DNA of 64,000 nt from Monodelphis domestica (GCF_027887165.1 NC_077229.1:204625753-204689752); one strand, 5' to 3'; positions 1 through 11,332 are shown, numbered from the stretch's first letter. Notes: a model not told the origin generated them from the letters alone. Translations and numbers: made by a program.

Positions 1-44
1 TTTTATTTAGGTACCTTATTTTGTTTTTGTTCTTTCTTTCTTAG

Positions 45-142
45 GATTCCATACTTGCTGTGGCTGGAGATGAAGAAATTGTAAGGTTGTTTGACTGTGA
101 TTCACTAAAATGTCTCTGTGAATTTAAGGCTCATGAAAACAG
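45..142 (+). CDS. PAK1IP1: PAK1IP1 coding exon (first in window)
   Basis: 98 nt between a pyrimidine-rich acceptor (ttctttcttag) and donor AG|gtattt. It starts in phase 0 and leaves two bases of an Arg codon completed by the next exon. It encodes DSILAVAGDEEIVRLFDCDS and on to KAHEN, the end of one WD repeat. Confidence 0.93.
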
Positions 143-3100
143 GTATTTGCTTCTTAGCATTTCAACTTATTTCTTTTATACCACCTGTGTAAGTGTCTGT
201 TTAGACTTAGATGTTTATTATTCACATATACATACCCAATGTCTTTTGAAATCAGATTTTAAAAATATCTTAGAGTACTTTGTGGCAGTAGCTAGTATGG
301 AATCTAAAAATGTACGGTGATGATATACCAACTAAAGTTATCATGGTTATGATTTCAACATAATATCAGTATAAGTGATGATTCCTATAATAATATGGAA
401 GGAAAAAAAACATTTATTAAGTGCCTATTGTGCTTGACTTAGAAGCTCATATAAGAAGTGCCTACTATGTGTGAGGCACTGTGATGAGAGTTTTTCAATA
501 TTATCTCATTTGATCCTCACAGTAAGCTTAGTTGGTAGGTGCTTAATTAGTCCCATTTTACAACTGATGAAGATAGTTGAGCAAGAACACACATAGCTAC
601 TATCTAAAGCCAGATTTGAACTTAGGTTTTCTGACCAGGTTTTATCTATATTCCTCCATAATACATTGGTGGATCCATCTGATCAGTGTGGATATTGCTT
701 CCTTCTACCTGTGCAGATTATAATCCATAAAAAATTTTTTGAAAAATTATATTTTTCACTTATGGATCCTTCCCACCACTCTCTTCCCTGAAAGTCATTA
801 TTTATATCAAAGAGTTAAAAGGATGGAAAGGGTAGGGAGGGAAACAAGTTGGTAAAACTGACCAGCACATAAAAATGTCCATTATCTTTAGTGTTCCATA
901 TCCAAAATTTACCACCTCTGCAAAGAAAGAGATTAGAGCTAAGCTTGGCCACTATAATTTCTTTTTTAAATTTATTTTAATTTTCATGCAGAAATATATT
1001 TTATTTCCCCAGTTATATGTAATAACAATTTTCAACATGTTTTCGAAAATTTTAAGCTCCAAATTGTCTCCCTCCTTTTCTCCACTCCGCCCCCCCATTG
1101 TAACAATTTGATCTGGATTATACATGTAATATCATGCAAAACATACTTCCATATTGGTCATTGTTGTAAGAGAATACTCATATAAAAGCAAAACCCCCAA
1201 ATAAAAACATAAATAAGCTAATAAAATAGTAGATGAGAGAGGAAATGGCCATTTGACTTGACCTTTAGACTAACATGGGCTTTCCGAAATGAATTAACCA
1301 ATCAACTTTTTAATTGGGTAACTGTTTCTAAATAAGGTCTATATGATGTTATGTCTTGTGATATGTCATCAGCATTGTACAACAATATTCATTTTGTTAT
1401 ATAAACCAGGTCTCAACCTCTAGGCATGGTCTCTTGCTGGGGTCCAACAATGTAATACATGCAAGAGAATGTTTTTATTGGAGGACTTGGCTCTCTTCCA
1501 ATAAAATCTAACTTTCTACCTTGACTTGGAGAAATTTGGCTTTTTGACTTTATTTACCTAAATTATCTATATTGAGTCAGTGGGTTTTCTATTTCACAAC
1601 AATTCAGTGCATCTGAATGCTGACCAGAAACTGATGGTTTTGAATTGGGATGTGTCATGACTAGAATGTGATGGAAAGCACTTGTTACTATTGTACTAAT
1701 CCTTATAGATGCTGTTTAGGGCTCATAGCAAAGTGGTGGCAGTGGGATTAGAGAAAATGGCAAGGCTTGTGTGTAAAATTTCATGAGACAGAATTATAGG
1801 ACTTAGTAACTGATTGGGTGGTAATAGACACTAGAACATAGGAGACTGGGGTGAATATTTAATGCCACTACTGTTACTGGAATGGTTAGACATAGGGAAA
1901 TCAGGAGGACCAGGTTTACGAGGGAAAGGGAAGTTGGTTGGACTGTACTTTGCCTGATAGCCTTTGAACACACTGGTCCTAGTGAGGTGCCTTAGTATAT
2001 TTTGTTTCTTTTGCCACTCTTAGACTTTCCCTTTACTACCCTTCCTTACTAACCTTTCCTCTGAGGTTAATTGAATGCAAATTTGCCAGCCAATTTAGAT
2101 TCTGGTTGCTATTATCTCAGATGCCAGCTCCTAAGACTTCCTTCCTTCCTCTCTTCCCTCCATTCCCTCCCTTTCTTCCTTCCCCTTACCTTCTGTCTCA
2201 GAATAAATACTGTGTATTGGTTTCAAGGCAGAAGATCTGTAAGGGCTAGGCAATGGGAGTTAAGTGACTTGCCTAGGGTTGCACAACTAGGAGGTGCTTG
2301 AGGTCAGATTTGAATTCAGGACCTCCCATCTCTAGGCTTGGCTCCCAATCCACTGAACCACCCAGTGTAAAGATTAAAATTTAGGAATATATGGGGAGAC
2401 TGAGGCAGGTAGAAATTAGTTTCTCTCTGCAAGGAGTATTATATTTTTTAGAGGTTTATTGAAGATTAAGGATTAAAGAAAATACAGGATAAGAAACACG
2501 TGTCCAGGCCATAGAGTGGCCTAGACACAACCTCACCTACATTATGAAAAAAGCCAGGCCTGCCCCAAAACGGAAGTCCAAGAGTCTGAGAGCCCTTCAA
2601 AAGCCTTTGAATCAGCTTAAATACCTTCCTCGATCTCAGCCCACCTCAGAATTCCCGTGAGATTACAAAGTATTTTGGGGAAGTGGAGCAAAGGCTTGTG
2701 GGGATTGTAGTCCTGTATTCGAGTCTATTTTTTACACCAGGTGCTCCCTCTTCCTCTTTCCTTATTGATATCAGGGCCTATCTCACAGTCTTCCTCTCTA
2801 CTTCAAGTCCTCTTATTCTAAGGAATTTCACTGTATTGAATTCCTATAACCTCAGCTATGTACAAGGATGGTCATGCTTTTTTATTTTGCTATTATATTT
2901 TATTTATTTATCATATTTGCTTTCATATTCAAGAACTCTAAAATTTATTTGATGATAATTTTTTATCTCTTAAAACTACTATTTTTCCTCACCTTGCCCT
3001 CTATAATCCCCTCATTCTTCAGTGGTCTCCCAGGCTTTCATTTTTGCTCTGGTTACATTCTTCTTCCTTCTTAGTATTATCTCCAGTTCAGTTATTCATT

Positions 3101-6100
3101 GTTCTCAATTGAATCTCTTGTTCCCTTATATGTGTACTTGCCAGCCCTGGCTTATCCCATCTCTGACTTCTTTGCTTCTATGTACATGCATAGCAAAACT
3201 ATGCTGATGGGCGCACTATTGACTTATGCTTAACTTTTTTAAAAAATTAATTAAGAATATTTTCCCATGGTTCCATGATTCATGTTCTTTCTCTCCCCTC
3301 TTCCCCTCCTCCTCCCATAGCCAACAAGCAATTCAACTGGGTTTTACATGTATCATTGATCAAGACCTATTTCCATATTATTAATATTTTATGCTTAGCT
3401 TTCTAAATTGTGCCCTCACTATATTATCTACTACTCTACCCTACTTGATTCCTTGTCCCACCCACCACAACATCTGTCTCTATCCTTTTCTTCCAACTCT
3501 TTCATGATACTTTTTGCTAAAGACCTTGCCTTATATATTACCAAAAATATTTAGGCTCTTTGACCAGAATTCTTGCTTCACTCTTTCTCCCCCTATCATA
3601 TATTTCTGACATTATGTCCTACTAACTTCTGTCTAATCTCTAATAACGATGTGGCCCTTTTCTTAGCCAAGGCCATTGTTTCTACCTGTATCCCTGAACC
3701 CATCCTCCTTTACTGTCTTTGCCCCCATAAACATCCCATTCTTCCTCTAATTTTCATTCTCTTTCTGACTAATGGTTTCTTCCTAGCTCTCTAGAGACAC
3801 CTCCAATTTCCCCTCTCCTCAAAAAAACCCCAGTAAGTCTGACCATCAGACTCTTCTACTCTGGGAAATCCAGGGTCTCTCTTTTACCATCAGGGTCAAA
3901 TACAAAGCCTTTTGCTAGTTAAAGCTCTTTACAACCTGGGCCTTCCCTACCTTTCTAATATTGTTACATTTTACTCCCTGTCATGTACTCTACAATCTAG
4001 CCAATCAGGCTTTCTTCCTGTTTTGATATTTGCTGTTATGTTAGAAGTGTCTCTCCTGACCCCCATCTTTAGCAACTCTGGCTTAATTTTTAGCTCAGGC
4101 ACCATTTGCAGGAGATCTTTAGCAACCTTCCCAGTAGATTTCTGTTGTGCTTTCCAGTTAAGCATGTATTGACTCCCTTTCCCAGCCCCATTCAAATATA
4201 GCCTGAGGAGCCATTTGTCATCAGATTAATTCTTTTTTTCTAGAGTAAAAGACATTTGCAGCTTTGAAGTCGCAGAGCATCATGTTATTGTTACAGCATC
4301 GAGTGATGGCTTCATTAAAATGTGGAGGCATAACCCAAATAAGGTCAGTGCATTAGGATAGTACAAATATAAATAAGTGTAAAAGGGCTCTTACTGCAGT
4401 TTTGGTTCTTAGTTTTCTCCTCATATTGCCAAGGACCTGAATTTGAGTCCTGACTCTTGGTAACTCAATGACCTTGGACATCTGTGGCACCTATTGAAAT
4501 CTCAGTTAACTTATCTGGAAAATAGGCATAACCCCCATAGAGCTGGGCCTGTGGGTAGACATCTATCTAGAGCAGTGGTTCTCAACCTTTCTAATGCCAT
4601 GACCCTGCAATACAGTTCCTCGTGTTGCAGTGACCCCAAACCAAAAAATTATTTTGGTGGCTACTTCAAAACTGTAATTTTGCTACAGTTATGATTCACA
4701 ATGTAAATACCTGATATGCATTATGTATTCTCATTGCTACAAATTGAGAGGTTGAGAACCGCTGATCTAGAGTGACACAGTCTGGCATCTTGACAAATGC
4801 TTTTCATGAATATTTTTTATGAATATATCTAAATGACAGAAAATTTTACTCTTCATTGCATTTTGGGGGGGTTATTTTATGAATATAAATATGTATGTGT
4901 ATATGAGTTATTATGTGTTCATTTCTATAGAGGACTGAGAAACTGACATGGTCGCAGTGGTCACAAAAACCTGACCTGGGGACATATGTGCTTTTCCCTA
5001 CCCAAAAGGGTGGTCATGAGGCTCAAATGGAATAGTATAGATAAAGCACTATAATAAAGTGTTATGCAGTTATAAAATACTAACAGCTAATATCTAAAAC
5101 AACTAAGAATCAGGTTGTTGGGAAGTGAAATAGACTTCCATCTGAATTGTTCTGTTATTCTATGGTGTTTGGAATGTTTAGTGTTTTTAGTATTTAGTAT
5201 ATTTATTTAAATAAATACTTAGTATATTTAGTGTTTGAGAAATTTTTACTGTTAATTGTTGACTTCCCATTAGCACTATAGATTTTCAGAGTTAAATGAG
5301 TAAATTAAATGAGTAAATTCAGAGTTAAATGAGTAGATATGAATTAAGAGAAAGTTGATAGTTTTTTTAAAATTCAAAGAGGAAACTGATAAACATATCA
5401 TGAAATAAATTTTCATTAACACTTAGCCAGAGGCATTGTGGTGTAATAGAAAGAAAAAGATACTGAATATGAGGACCTGAATTAAAGTCTCCTGCTTCTA
5501 TTATCTGTGTCTGACAAGTCACTTCCCTTAATACGGGCCTTGGTTTGCTCTCTAAAAAATAGTTAGGTGAACTTCAAGCCACCTCCTACTTCTAAATTCT
5601 GTTCTCCTGCACTTTATCTCACCACAATGATCTTGATTAAAACTTTCCAGAGAGACACATCCATCCCAGGTGTATGAAATGAGAGAGTTGTTGACTTAAT
5701 TTGTTGTCTTGGAGGCATTTTTTAAGTTTACATTTTAGCAACTCAAGATTGCTCTTTGTGGACTTTTAAAAAATCCCATCTCACTTATCTTTTATCATTG
5801 AGTCGGATTTAAAGTCACATAATTTTGAGGTAGAAAGGGGAGGACAATAATAATAGTAATAATAATAATAATAATAGCTAGCATTGTTCCAAGCATTTTC
5901 CAAATATTATTTCATTTAAACCTCACCACAACCCTGGCAAGTAAGGTGCTATTATTTAAGTGACTTGCTTAACTAATGTCTGAATGAATTTGAACTTAGA
6001 TCTTCCTGATTCCAGCATTCTATCCACTAAGGCATTTAGCACCAGATCAAATTAGGGAAATGAATGGTATAGTGTGTAGTCAGGGCCATAATCTGTAAAA

Positions 6101-7376
6101 TCATGACATAATAGGTTTGTAAGTATTTTCATATAATGTCTATGATTTCTATTGATTTTGCATGTCATATCACTTTATGAAGAATTGCAATGGCTGATTA
6201 AAAGCCTTTTGTTATGATGGAGTTTTTGTTCCATTAACTACTTCATGAAGTGAATAGACTGTCAATAGGTAAGGTTTGGAAATTGTAATTTGTCTTGCTT
6301 TATTACTAGATTGTTGTATTTCAGGATTTTTGTCCATATTTTAACTACTTTATTATGAAGTTTTACCTTTTGTGGTATTACAAATTCTAATGCTGAAATA
6401 AAAACTAAAGGACGTTATTTTAAAGTTAATTCTGCTTACTGTATGAATCTTAAAAGTTCTACTGTTTCCTCAGTGGGTAATATGAAAAACCTAATTGCAT
6501 TAAAATAATTAACATGAACATATTTTGAATTTTATTTTTCTCATGCTTCAGAAGACTCCTCCATCTTTACTATGTGAAGTAAACACTAAAGCCAGACTCA
6601 CGTGCCTTGGAGTGTGGCTGGACAAAGTTGCACACACCAAAGATCAGCTTCCTCCTACTGCAGCCCCTTCTCCTGGTAATTGACATTTGCCATGTCTATC
6701 TAGTACCTTTAAAATTTTGAAAGGTATATCCTTGTGATTAAGAGTTTTGCCAGCTGGGCCTTACATCTTAGATTCTATCCCTGGCTACAGTTAGTTTGTT
6801 TCTTGCTCTTCTCAATTTATTAGGAAGGTCACAATAACATTTCTAACTTTGGAAATGCAGAGCTACTGAGTCTTTTTAAAATAAGCCCACCTTGTGCCTC
6901 CCCAAGAGGAAGGGGTGGTCCAGGTCTGAGAACTGACTGCCCAGGATCCCTTCTTTTTTGCTGACTTAAATGTTCATTGTATCATAATTACTTTTGGCAA
7001 AGAATACTGGACAGGGAGCAGATAAGTTTGAGTGCCAATGACCTATTAATGTATATGTTGTGCTCTGATGAGAATGTGATATATCTATTCTGTATTTCAT
7101 CATTAAGATAATTTGCCTTGGTGTTTAAAAACATACCTTTATTTTTCTTCACTGTCACTTTTTTTTTCTGTTATAGTAAAAGAAGAACAAGAGTTCAAAA
7201 CCAGCCCCCCAAAATCTGATGATTCAGAAGGAAAACAGCAACAATCCAAGAAATTTGGTTGGACTAAGGATAGTAAAAAACCAACAAAAGCAGAAAGCCC
7301 AATGACAGTCAAGAAAAGAAAAATGGAAGGTATACTAGAAAAGAAGAAGAAAAAGAAAGTACAAATCAGTGAATAA
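45..7376 (+). CDS. PAK1IP1: PAK1IP1 (MAK11 homologue), 3' part, four coding exons
   Basis: WD40-repeat protein that binds and inhibits PAK1 and acts in the nucleolus in 60S ribosome assembly (family knowledge). Joined exons 45-142, 4244-4343, 6552-6675 and 7177-7376 give 173 residues plus stop with consistent phases (0/2, 2/0, 0/1, 1/stop). The translation starts DSILAVAGDEEIVRLFDCD, continues through a WD-type stretch ending VTASSDGFIKMW, then PPSLLCEVNTKARLTCLGVW, and ends in a Lys-rich tail (KKRKMEGILEKKKKKKVQ) like the human nucleolar tail. Human PAK1IP1 is about 392 residues, so roughly the first 210 lie left of the window. The segment between the last WD block and the Lys tail looks somewhat shorter than in human. 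All introns are GT-AG. Identification is from remembered protein similarity. Confidence 0.95.
405..655 (-). repeat. MIR/CORE-SINE relic
   Basis: Reverse-complement MIR landmarks are in order: catttattaagtgcctat, tgaggcactgtgatgagag, ctcatttgatcctcacag, cccattttacaactgatga and a diverged 'gatttgaacttagg' end. Confidence 0.7.
975..1205 (-). repeat. L1 3'-end fragment (marsupial subfamily)
   Basis: Inverted L1 3'UTR: aaattgtctccctcc, then gatctggattatacatgtaa, atcatgcaaaacatactt and ccatattggtcattg. The same block recurs inverted at 17545-17790 and in sense at 53340-53625. Confidence 0.65.
2180..2752 (-). repeat. tRNA-derived SINE interrupted by an LTR
   Basis: Inverted SINE: ccttaccttctgtctcag, aggcagaagatctgtaagg, aagtgacttgcctagggt, gaattcaggacctcccatct and ccactgaaccacccag. 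The head continues after the inserted LTR as ccaggtgctccctc, so the SINE was there first. Confidence 0.8.
2366..2736 (-). mobile_element. Solitary LTR of an endogenous retrovirus-like element
   Basis: A 371-bp fossil LTR. It starts TGTAAAG and ends TTTTTACA on the + strand and is flanked by 4-bp duplications CCAG (2362-2365 and 2737-2740). On the minus strand it has a TATA-like ggtatttaagc and a downstream AATAAA in the usual LTR order. No internal region or partner LTR is seen. It sits inside a SINE, so it is younger than that SINE. Family is not named; 4-bp duplications suit a gamma/ERV1-type element. Confidence 0.75.
3238..3386 (-). mobile_element. 5'-truncated L1 insert
   Basis: Inverted L1 3' end: ttaattaagaatatttt, cccatggttccatgattcat, caattcaactgggttttaca and tgatcaagacctatttcca. 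It is flanked by near-identical duplications (ttatgcttaacttt and ttatgcttagcttt), a typical truncated retroinsertion. Confidence 0.8.
3410..4170 (+). repeat. L2 (CR1-clade LINE) relic
   Basis: Stretches such as agctctttacaacctgggcc, tacctttctaatattgttac, actctacaatctagccaatc and tctttagcaaccttccc match the order of the L2 3' ORF/UTR. The part before ~3840 is less certain. Confidence 0.5.
4244..4343 (+). CDS. PAK1IP1: PAK1IP1 coding exon
   Basis: 100 nt between acceptor tttttttctag and donor AAG|gtcagt. It completes the split Arg codon and reads VKDICSFEVAEHHVIVTASS then DGFIKMWRHNPNK, a WD repeat with the terminal W. It ends on a codon boundary. Confidence 0.93.
4573..4764 (-). mobile_element. 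SPIN-type nonautonomous hAT transposon
   Basis: 192 bp with terminal inverted repeats cagtggttctcaacct and aggttgagaaccgctg, flanked by an exact 8-bp duplication ATCTAGAG (4565-4572, 4765-4772). The interior (ataccagttcctcgtgttg-like, ttttgctacagttatgatt, gtaaatacctgatatgca, cattgctacaaattga) follows the SPIN consensus in reverse. The other terminal ~100 bp of the consensus is missing: ctacaaattga joins directly to the TIR. It has no coding capacity. Confidence 0.85.
5425..5605 (+). repeat. MIR relic
   Basis: Sense MIR: gaggcattgtggtgtaatag, gaggacctgaattaaagtct, gtctgacaagtcacttcc and a 'ggtttgctctctaaaaaat' equivalent of the CORE end. Confidence 0.6.
5848..6045 (-). repeat. ATA microsatellite and MIR relic
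   Basis: (aat)n/(ata)n at about 5848-5875, then inverted MIR: atttcatttaaacctcacca, ttaagtgacttgcttaac and ctatccactaaggcattta. Confidence 0.6.
6552..6675 (+). CDS. PAK1IP1: PAK1IP1 coding exon
   Basis: 124 nt between acceptor catgcttcag and donor CTG|gtaatt. It reads KTPPSLLCEVNTKARLTCLG then VWLDKVAHTKDQLPPTAAPSP, close to human in the LLCEVNT..ARLTCLGVWLDKV stretch. One base is left for a Val codon finished in the last exon. Confidence 0.93.
6676..7176 (+). other. PAK1IP1 last intron
   Basis: A 501-bp GT-AG intron between codon-split exons. Nothing else was recognised in it. Confidence 0.85.
7177..7376 (+). CDS. PAK1IP1: PAK1IP1 last coding exon with Lys-rich tail and stop
   Basis: Acceptor ctgttatag, then 200 nt ending in TAA at 7374-7376. 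It encodes an acidic/Lys-rich tail (VKEEQEFKTSPPKSDDSEGK to KKKKKKVQISE) with likely nucleolar-localisation character. The stop codon lies inside an AATAAA hexamer (7372-7377). Confidence 0.93.
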
Positions 7377-7377
7377 A
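7372..7377 (+). promoter_or_regulatory. PAK1IP1: Possible PAK1IP1 polyadenylation signal overlapping the stop codon
   Basis: AATAAA overlaps the TAA stop. A T/G-rich stretch (gtttttgtaatgg, ~7396) follows at a usual distance for a downstream element. If used, the 3'UTR would be only about 20 nt. Another AATAAA at 8268-8273 could serve a longer 3'UTR. RNA evidence is not available. Confidence 0.4.
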
Positions 7378-8934
7378 TCTTTGAAAATTCAAGCAAGTTT
7401 TTGTAATGGAATTATTCCTAAATTTTGTGTAATTCTTTTCATTTTGGGGTTAAAAGAATTTCTACATATGATAAGTTCATGGTACATATATGAAAGTTTC
7501 TTGTGTTTTAGAGATCTCTGTGTTGTGTGTATCATATAGCAACAAAATATATATTTTTGTTATATAAACTAAATAATGTTTGAATTTTCTGCCTTTTTAG
7601 AAGTTCTAACCCTATTATTTTCCAGTTCAAATGTGAATGGATGAAGATGGAGATTTTTAGTGTGTGGGGGAAATCAATCCTTAGTGAAAAAATAACAGTT
7701 GCTTTGATTTCAGAAAGTACATATTCATCCTAGAAAGTATTGAAATCCAACTTTAATATACTGGCTTATGGCTACTTTTAGGGAAATTTAAAGCTATCAC
7801 CATTATTTTCTATCTCATTGAGCTGTTGGGAATGTCAGTAAAATAACTGATTATTCAGAGTGACAGAAAACAGGAAAAATAAGGTGAGAATAACAAAGGC
7901 ACTAGTAGAACTCATTAAGCTATCGGATTCCCAACAGTGCATGTTGGAAAAGTTTCTAAATGATGTAGAGAAGTATAAGAATTAAAAGAATTTTTTCCCC
8001 ATCTACAAAAAAATGGAAACAAATCTTAGCTCACCTGTGGCTCAATATTCTCAACAAAAATGAGATGACACAGTATCCAAGCTGCTCATTGCAATGCAGT
8101 TGTCTCCTAACTATATTTCAGACTATTGAAATAGAGCAATAAGAAAGGTGAGTGTTTAATGCAGCTCTACAGAGAAGCCTGTAAAGATGAACAGGAAGCA
8201 GTAAAGAAAATAGATTTTATTTTTAGCCCAATGAACAGAATATAGTAAAAATTTTATTACATGAGGAAATAAAACTTTTCTTTTGTAAGGTAATGTTAAA
8301 GAAAGGGGATAATTATCTAAAGAATGCTTTTATGAGTTGGGCACGTTATGTGAGTGAAATAAAAAACCAAGTACTTGGATTTGCAAGTATTAGGTTACAT
8401 GGAAAAAAGGATAAAGATGGCAGGAATAAAATCTGGGAAACCTGGCAACCCATTGTGTGTTATCTGAAATTTCAATCTACTCTTTTCATAAGTCAGGGCT
8501 ATCATCAAAGGTCTGTATTTTTCCAAAGATGAGAGGTTATACCATACAGGATACAACACTATTGAGTCTATAGGGAATTAAAGTATGAAAGTTTCCAGAG
8601 AAAGTTTAGCATGAGGATCAGGTTAATGCTAGCGTTTGCTAATGAGATACACAGAAGAAATGTAGCCAAATAATATCATCTATGCTTGGGTTCCATGCTG
8701 TGGTATTACCAACTAGTCCTTGAACTATTCACAGTTAGATCTACTAAAATGATCTTCCTTTGTATGGAATTCTGGGCTTTATCACATTTGAAAAATTGTA
8801 AGTGGTCACACTTGCTCTTTACTTCTTTTCTTAAAGGCATTTGGTTAAAGTGAAAGTTTAAGTTGTGCCTATTTACACCTTTTGGTTTTTGTTTCCTAAA
8901 GTATGTTTATATTTGTTACTTTCAATGCAGAAAG
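7378..8934. other. Intergenic stretch with an unidentified block
   Basis: It follows PAK1IP1. An 80-codon open frame at 8293-8532 encodes LKNAFMSWARYVSEIKNQ and KDGRNKIWETWQPIV. This wording resembles a transposon-derived protein, but I cannot assign a family. AATAAA lies at 8268. Nothing else was recognised. Confidence 0.4.
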
Positions 8935-8967
8935 TATATTCATATATGTATATATATATATATATAG
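8935..8967. repeat. TA microsatellite
   Basis: Nearly pure (ta)n after catatatg. Confidence 0.9.
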
Positions 8968-9299
8968 TCATTACAGTGACTAGTGAATGGCTTAGATAAG
9001 CACCATCAGAGCTTTTGCCTCAAAGTGATCTGAAGGATTTGCTTAGGGAAGAGGGAGGTGACTCATTTCCTCATCTGTAAAACTACACTATCCTTTGATT
9101 TTTTTTCCCCCCAAAACCATTCCCTTATTATATAGTCTTTATGTTCTATAGTTTGAAAAAGTTCTTACTGCCAAAGTCCTTGCTATTATTATGTTAAAAT
9201 ATCAAAACTAGATTTAATTTTGTCAATGGAAATGTCATTTAGAGAATGCATTCTCAGTTGCCCTGAAGCTGAATGCTCCTATGAAAGCTGGTGTTTCCC

Positions 9300-9420
9300 T
9301 CTATTAGAAGGTGAGAGCTTGGGAAGAGAAGTGTCCTTGTTTTTCTGCTTGTATCCCCAACACTTAGAGCAGTGCTTTGCACATAGCACTTTATAAATAC
9401 ACTTTCATTCATTCATTTAT
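9300..9420 (+). repeat. L2 3' end
   Basis: ctgcttgtatccccaacact, gcagtgctttgcacatagca and tttcattcattcattta match the L2 terminal consensus. Confidence 0.65.
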
Positions 9421-11160
9421 GACATGGTTTATTCATAAAAATCATCACCTGCCCCATTTGAAGTGAGTGTTACCTTAGGGTTATGTAGGTGTGAGAAAGC
9501 TGACAGTGTTCAGTCAGTAGATGAGAAGTATAGCCATGGTTCAGGCTCTGGTTCTGTCACTTCCTGGGAGACCAGTTAAAAAAAATTCCCCTCCTAACCT
9601 CGTAAAAAGAAAACCTTTATAATGTATATGCATAGTCAGGCAAAACAAATTCTCCACTGGCCACGTCCAAAAAGGTATCCCGTGCTGCACCCCAAGTTCA
9701 TGTTTGCGGAAGTAAGTCGAATGTTTTCTAATGGAATCATGATTGGTTAAAAAATGGTACTGTACTGAAAGTGAAAATTATGAATCCTTGAGCAAGAGGA
9801 GAAGATTGTGTAAATTTAATATAAATTGTACCCCCTCATTCCATTTGAAAACCCATTTTTGGTGTGTGTCAGCCCCCTCCTTCACTCTAGTGGCTAGCTG
9901 GCCACCTGGAAGGGCTAAGTCCCCTTGCGACTCCTGGTGCGTTTGAAAGGCAGAGCTCAGACCTGGACTGAGTCCATCTCACCAGAGTCCCAGGAAGAGT
10001 GTCGGAAAACAGCTTTATAAGAAAAGGGAGGGAGGAAGCTCACTCTTTTTTGGGGACTTACTTTTTACTTGCTTTCACTTTTGGGGGCCTTTAGCTCTTG
10101 ACACACAGGGCCTGGAGATTCTTGCTAGTTGCAGCCATTTTGGGCCAAAGAATTGAGGCAGCCTCACAAATGGAGGTTAATTAGGCATGACTAGGTGGTC
10201 ATTTGATTTCTCTCTTTAATCTTCACTAATAAATCATTATAAATTAATATATAGTCTCTAGAGAATTTTCATCATAACAAGTGCCATTTTGCCTGATGAT
10301 GAAGATAATAGTGTGTGAGGCCCTGGGGGGCAGGTTAGATTGTGAAGGACTCTCCAATAGGTCAGCCCACCTTGTTTAGATCTGAAATCTAACAGATGGG
10401 TGCATATTTTTCTCAATATTAAACATTTAAAAAATATTTTTGTATTTTTTATATGTAATAGTTATTGAATATCTATGGTCTTTAATAAAAAATATTTCTA
10501 AGTAGAATATTTGTGATTTGAAGCATTTTATAAAGTATTTGCTTTGTTTTGGGTGAGAATCATTTTCCTTTGGGAAGCTGAAATCAATGGATTTCTCCTC
10601 TGAGCCTGGCAAAGTGCTTGAGGTGTTTAGAGAGGCTGAGTCTTCTTCCAGGAGTCAGGATGGATGTAGAAGGGGTAGAGAGAGACCAGAGCATGAGTAG
10701 GTGTTTTGGACCATGTGCTAGGAGAACAGGGAGCTCTTTGGGAAGGCATCCAAAAGGGCCCGACAACTTCCACCATCCACCCCTTTCCTTTCACCTGCAA
10801 AGCAGCCCCTCTGTTTCTGATCGTGTGACCAACTCCTTTTCTTGTGGCATTGGTGAGAGACCATACTTTACTGGGAGAGACACTGGAGCCTTCTGTCCCC
10901 TGAGGCCATATGCCAAGATTAACGGGCTTTGGCTCGCTGCCTCTGCCTGTGTTTTTGGTTTGCCCTCTGACTTTGTGGGTTCAAAAGGTGAGGAGGATGC
11001 TCTGGCAGCGGGGCAGTCAGTTCTGGAGCCCTTGTAGCTGCCTCGAGGAGCAAGGGGTGGCAATACAGCAACGAGCGTTTCATTCTTTGTAGCCCTCTCA
11101 ACTAGTGTAGTGTCTGGAACACAAGACCTTCACAAATGCCTGTTGATTAGATGTCTAAAG
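9421..11160. other. Intergenic, no recognised gene
   Basis: An open frame of 139 codons occurs at 10618-11037 (+), but it has no recognised domain, splice context or similarity, so I do not call it a gene. 9640-9960 and 10600-11060 are somewhat more GC-rich than their surroundings. Confidence 0.5.
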
Positions 11161-11332
11161 CAGAGATTCTTAACTTTTTTGGGTGTCACGAACCCCTCTG
11201 GCAGTCTGGTAAAGCCTCTGGACCCTTTCTCAGAATGTTTTCTGATACATAAAAGATATAGAGAATCAATTATATTGAAATAGTTATGACATTTAAAAAA
11301 ATGTTTCATGGACTCCTGGTAAAGAACTTCAG
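11161..11332 (+). mobile_element. hAT-like MITE, copy 1
   Basis: 172 bp. Ends cagagattcttaac and (inverted) ctgaagttctttac match at 10 of 14 bases. Flanking 8-mers gtctaaag and atctaaaa match at 6 of 8, as expected of an aged hAT duplication. The core aacccctctggcagtctggt recurs at 34593-34767. Confidence 0.7.

Larger units (their letters stand above)
143..4243 (+). other. PAK1IP1 intron with nested repeats
   Basis: A 4.1-kb GT-AG intron. It holds a MIR relic, an L1 3' end, a SINE split by a solitary LTR, a short L1 insert and L2-like sequence, each listed separately. The rest (about 1200-2180) shows nothing I recognise. Confidence 0.85.
4344..6551 (+). other. PAK1IP1 intron
   Basis: A 2.2-kb intron with a SPIN element and two MIR relics. 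No other feature was recognised. Confidence 0.85.

Noticed and set aside
10618-11037. 139-codon open frame (+) in GC-richer intergenic sequence, with overlapping frames on the other strand
   Set aside because: No recognised domain, no splice or promoter context, and several overlapping frames of similar length; best explained by local base composition.
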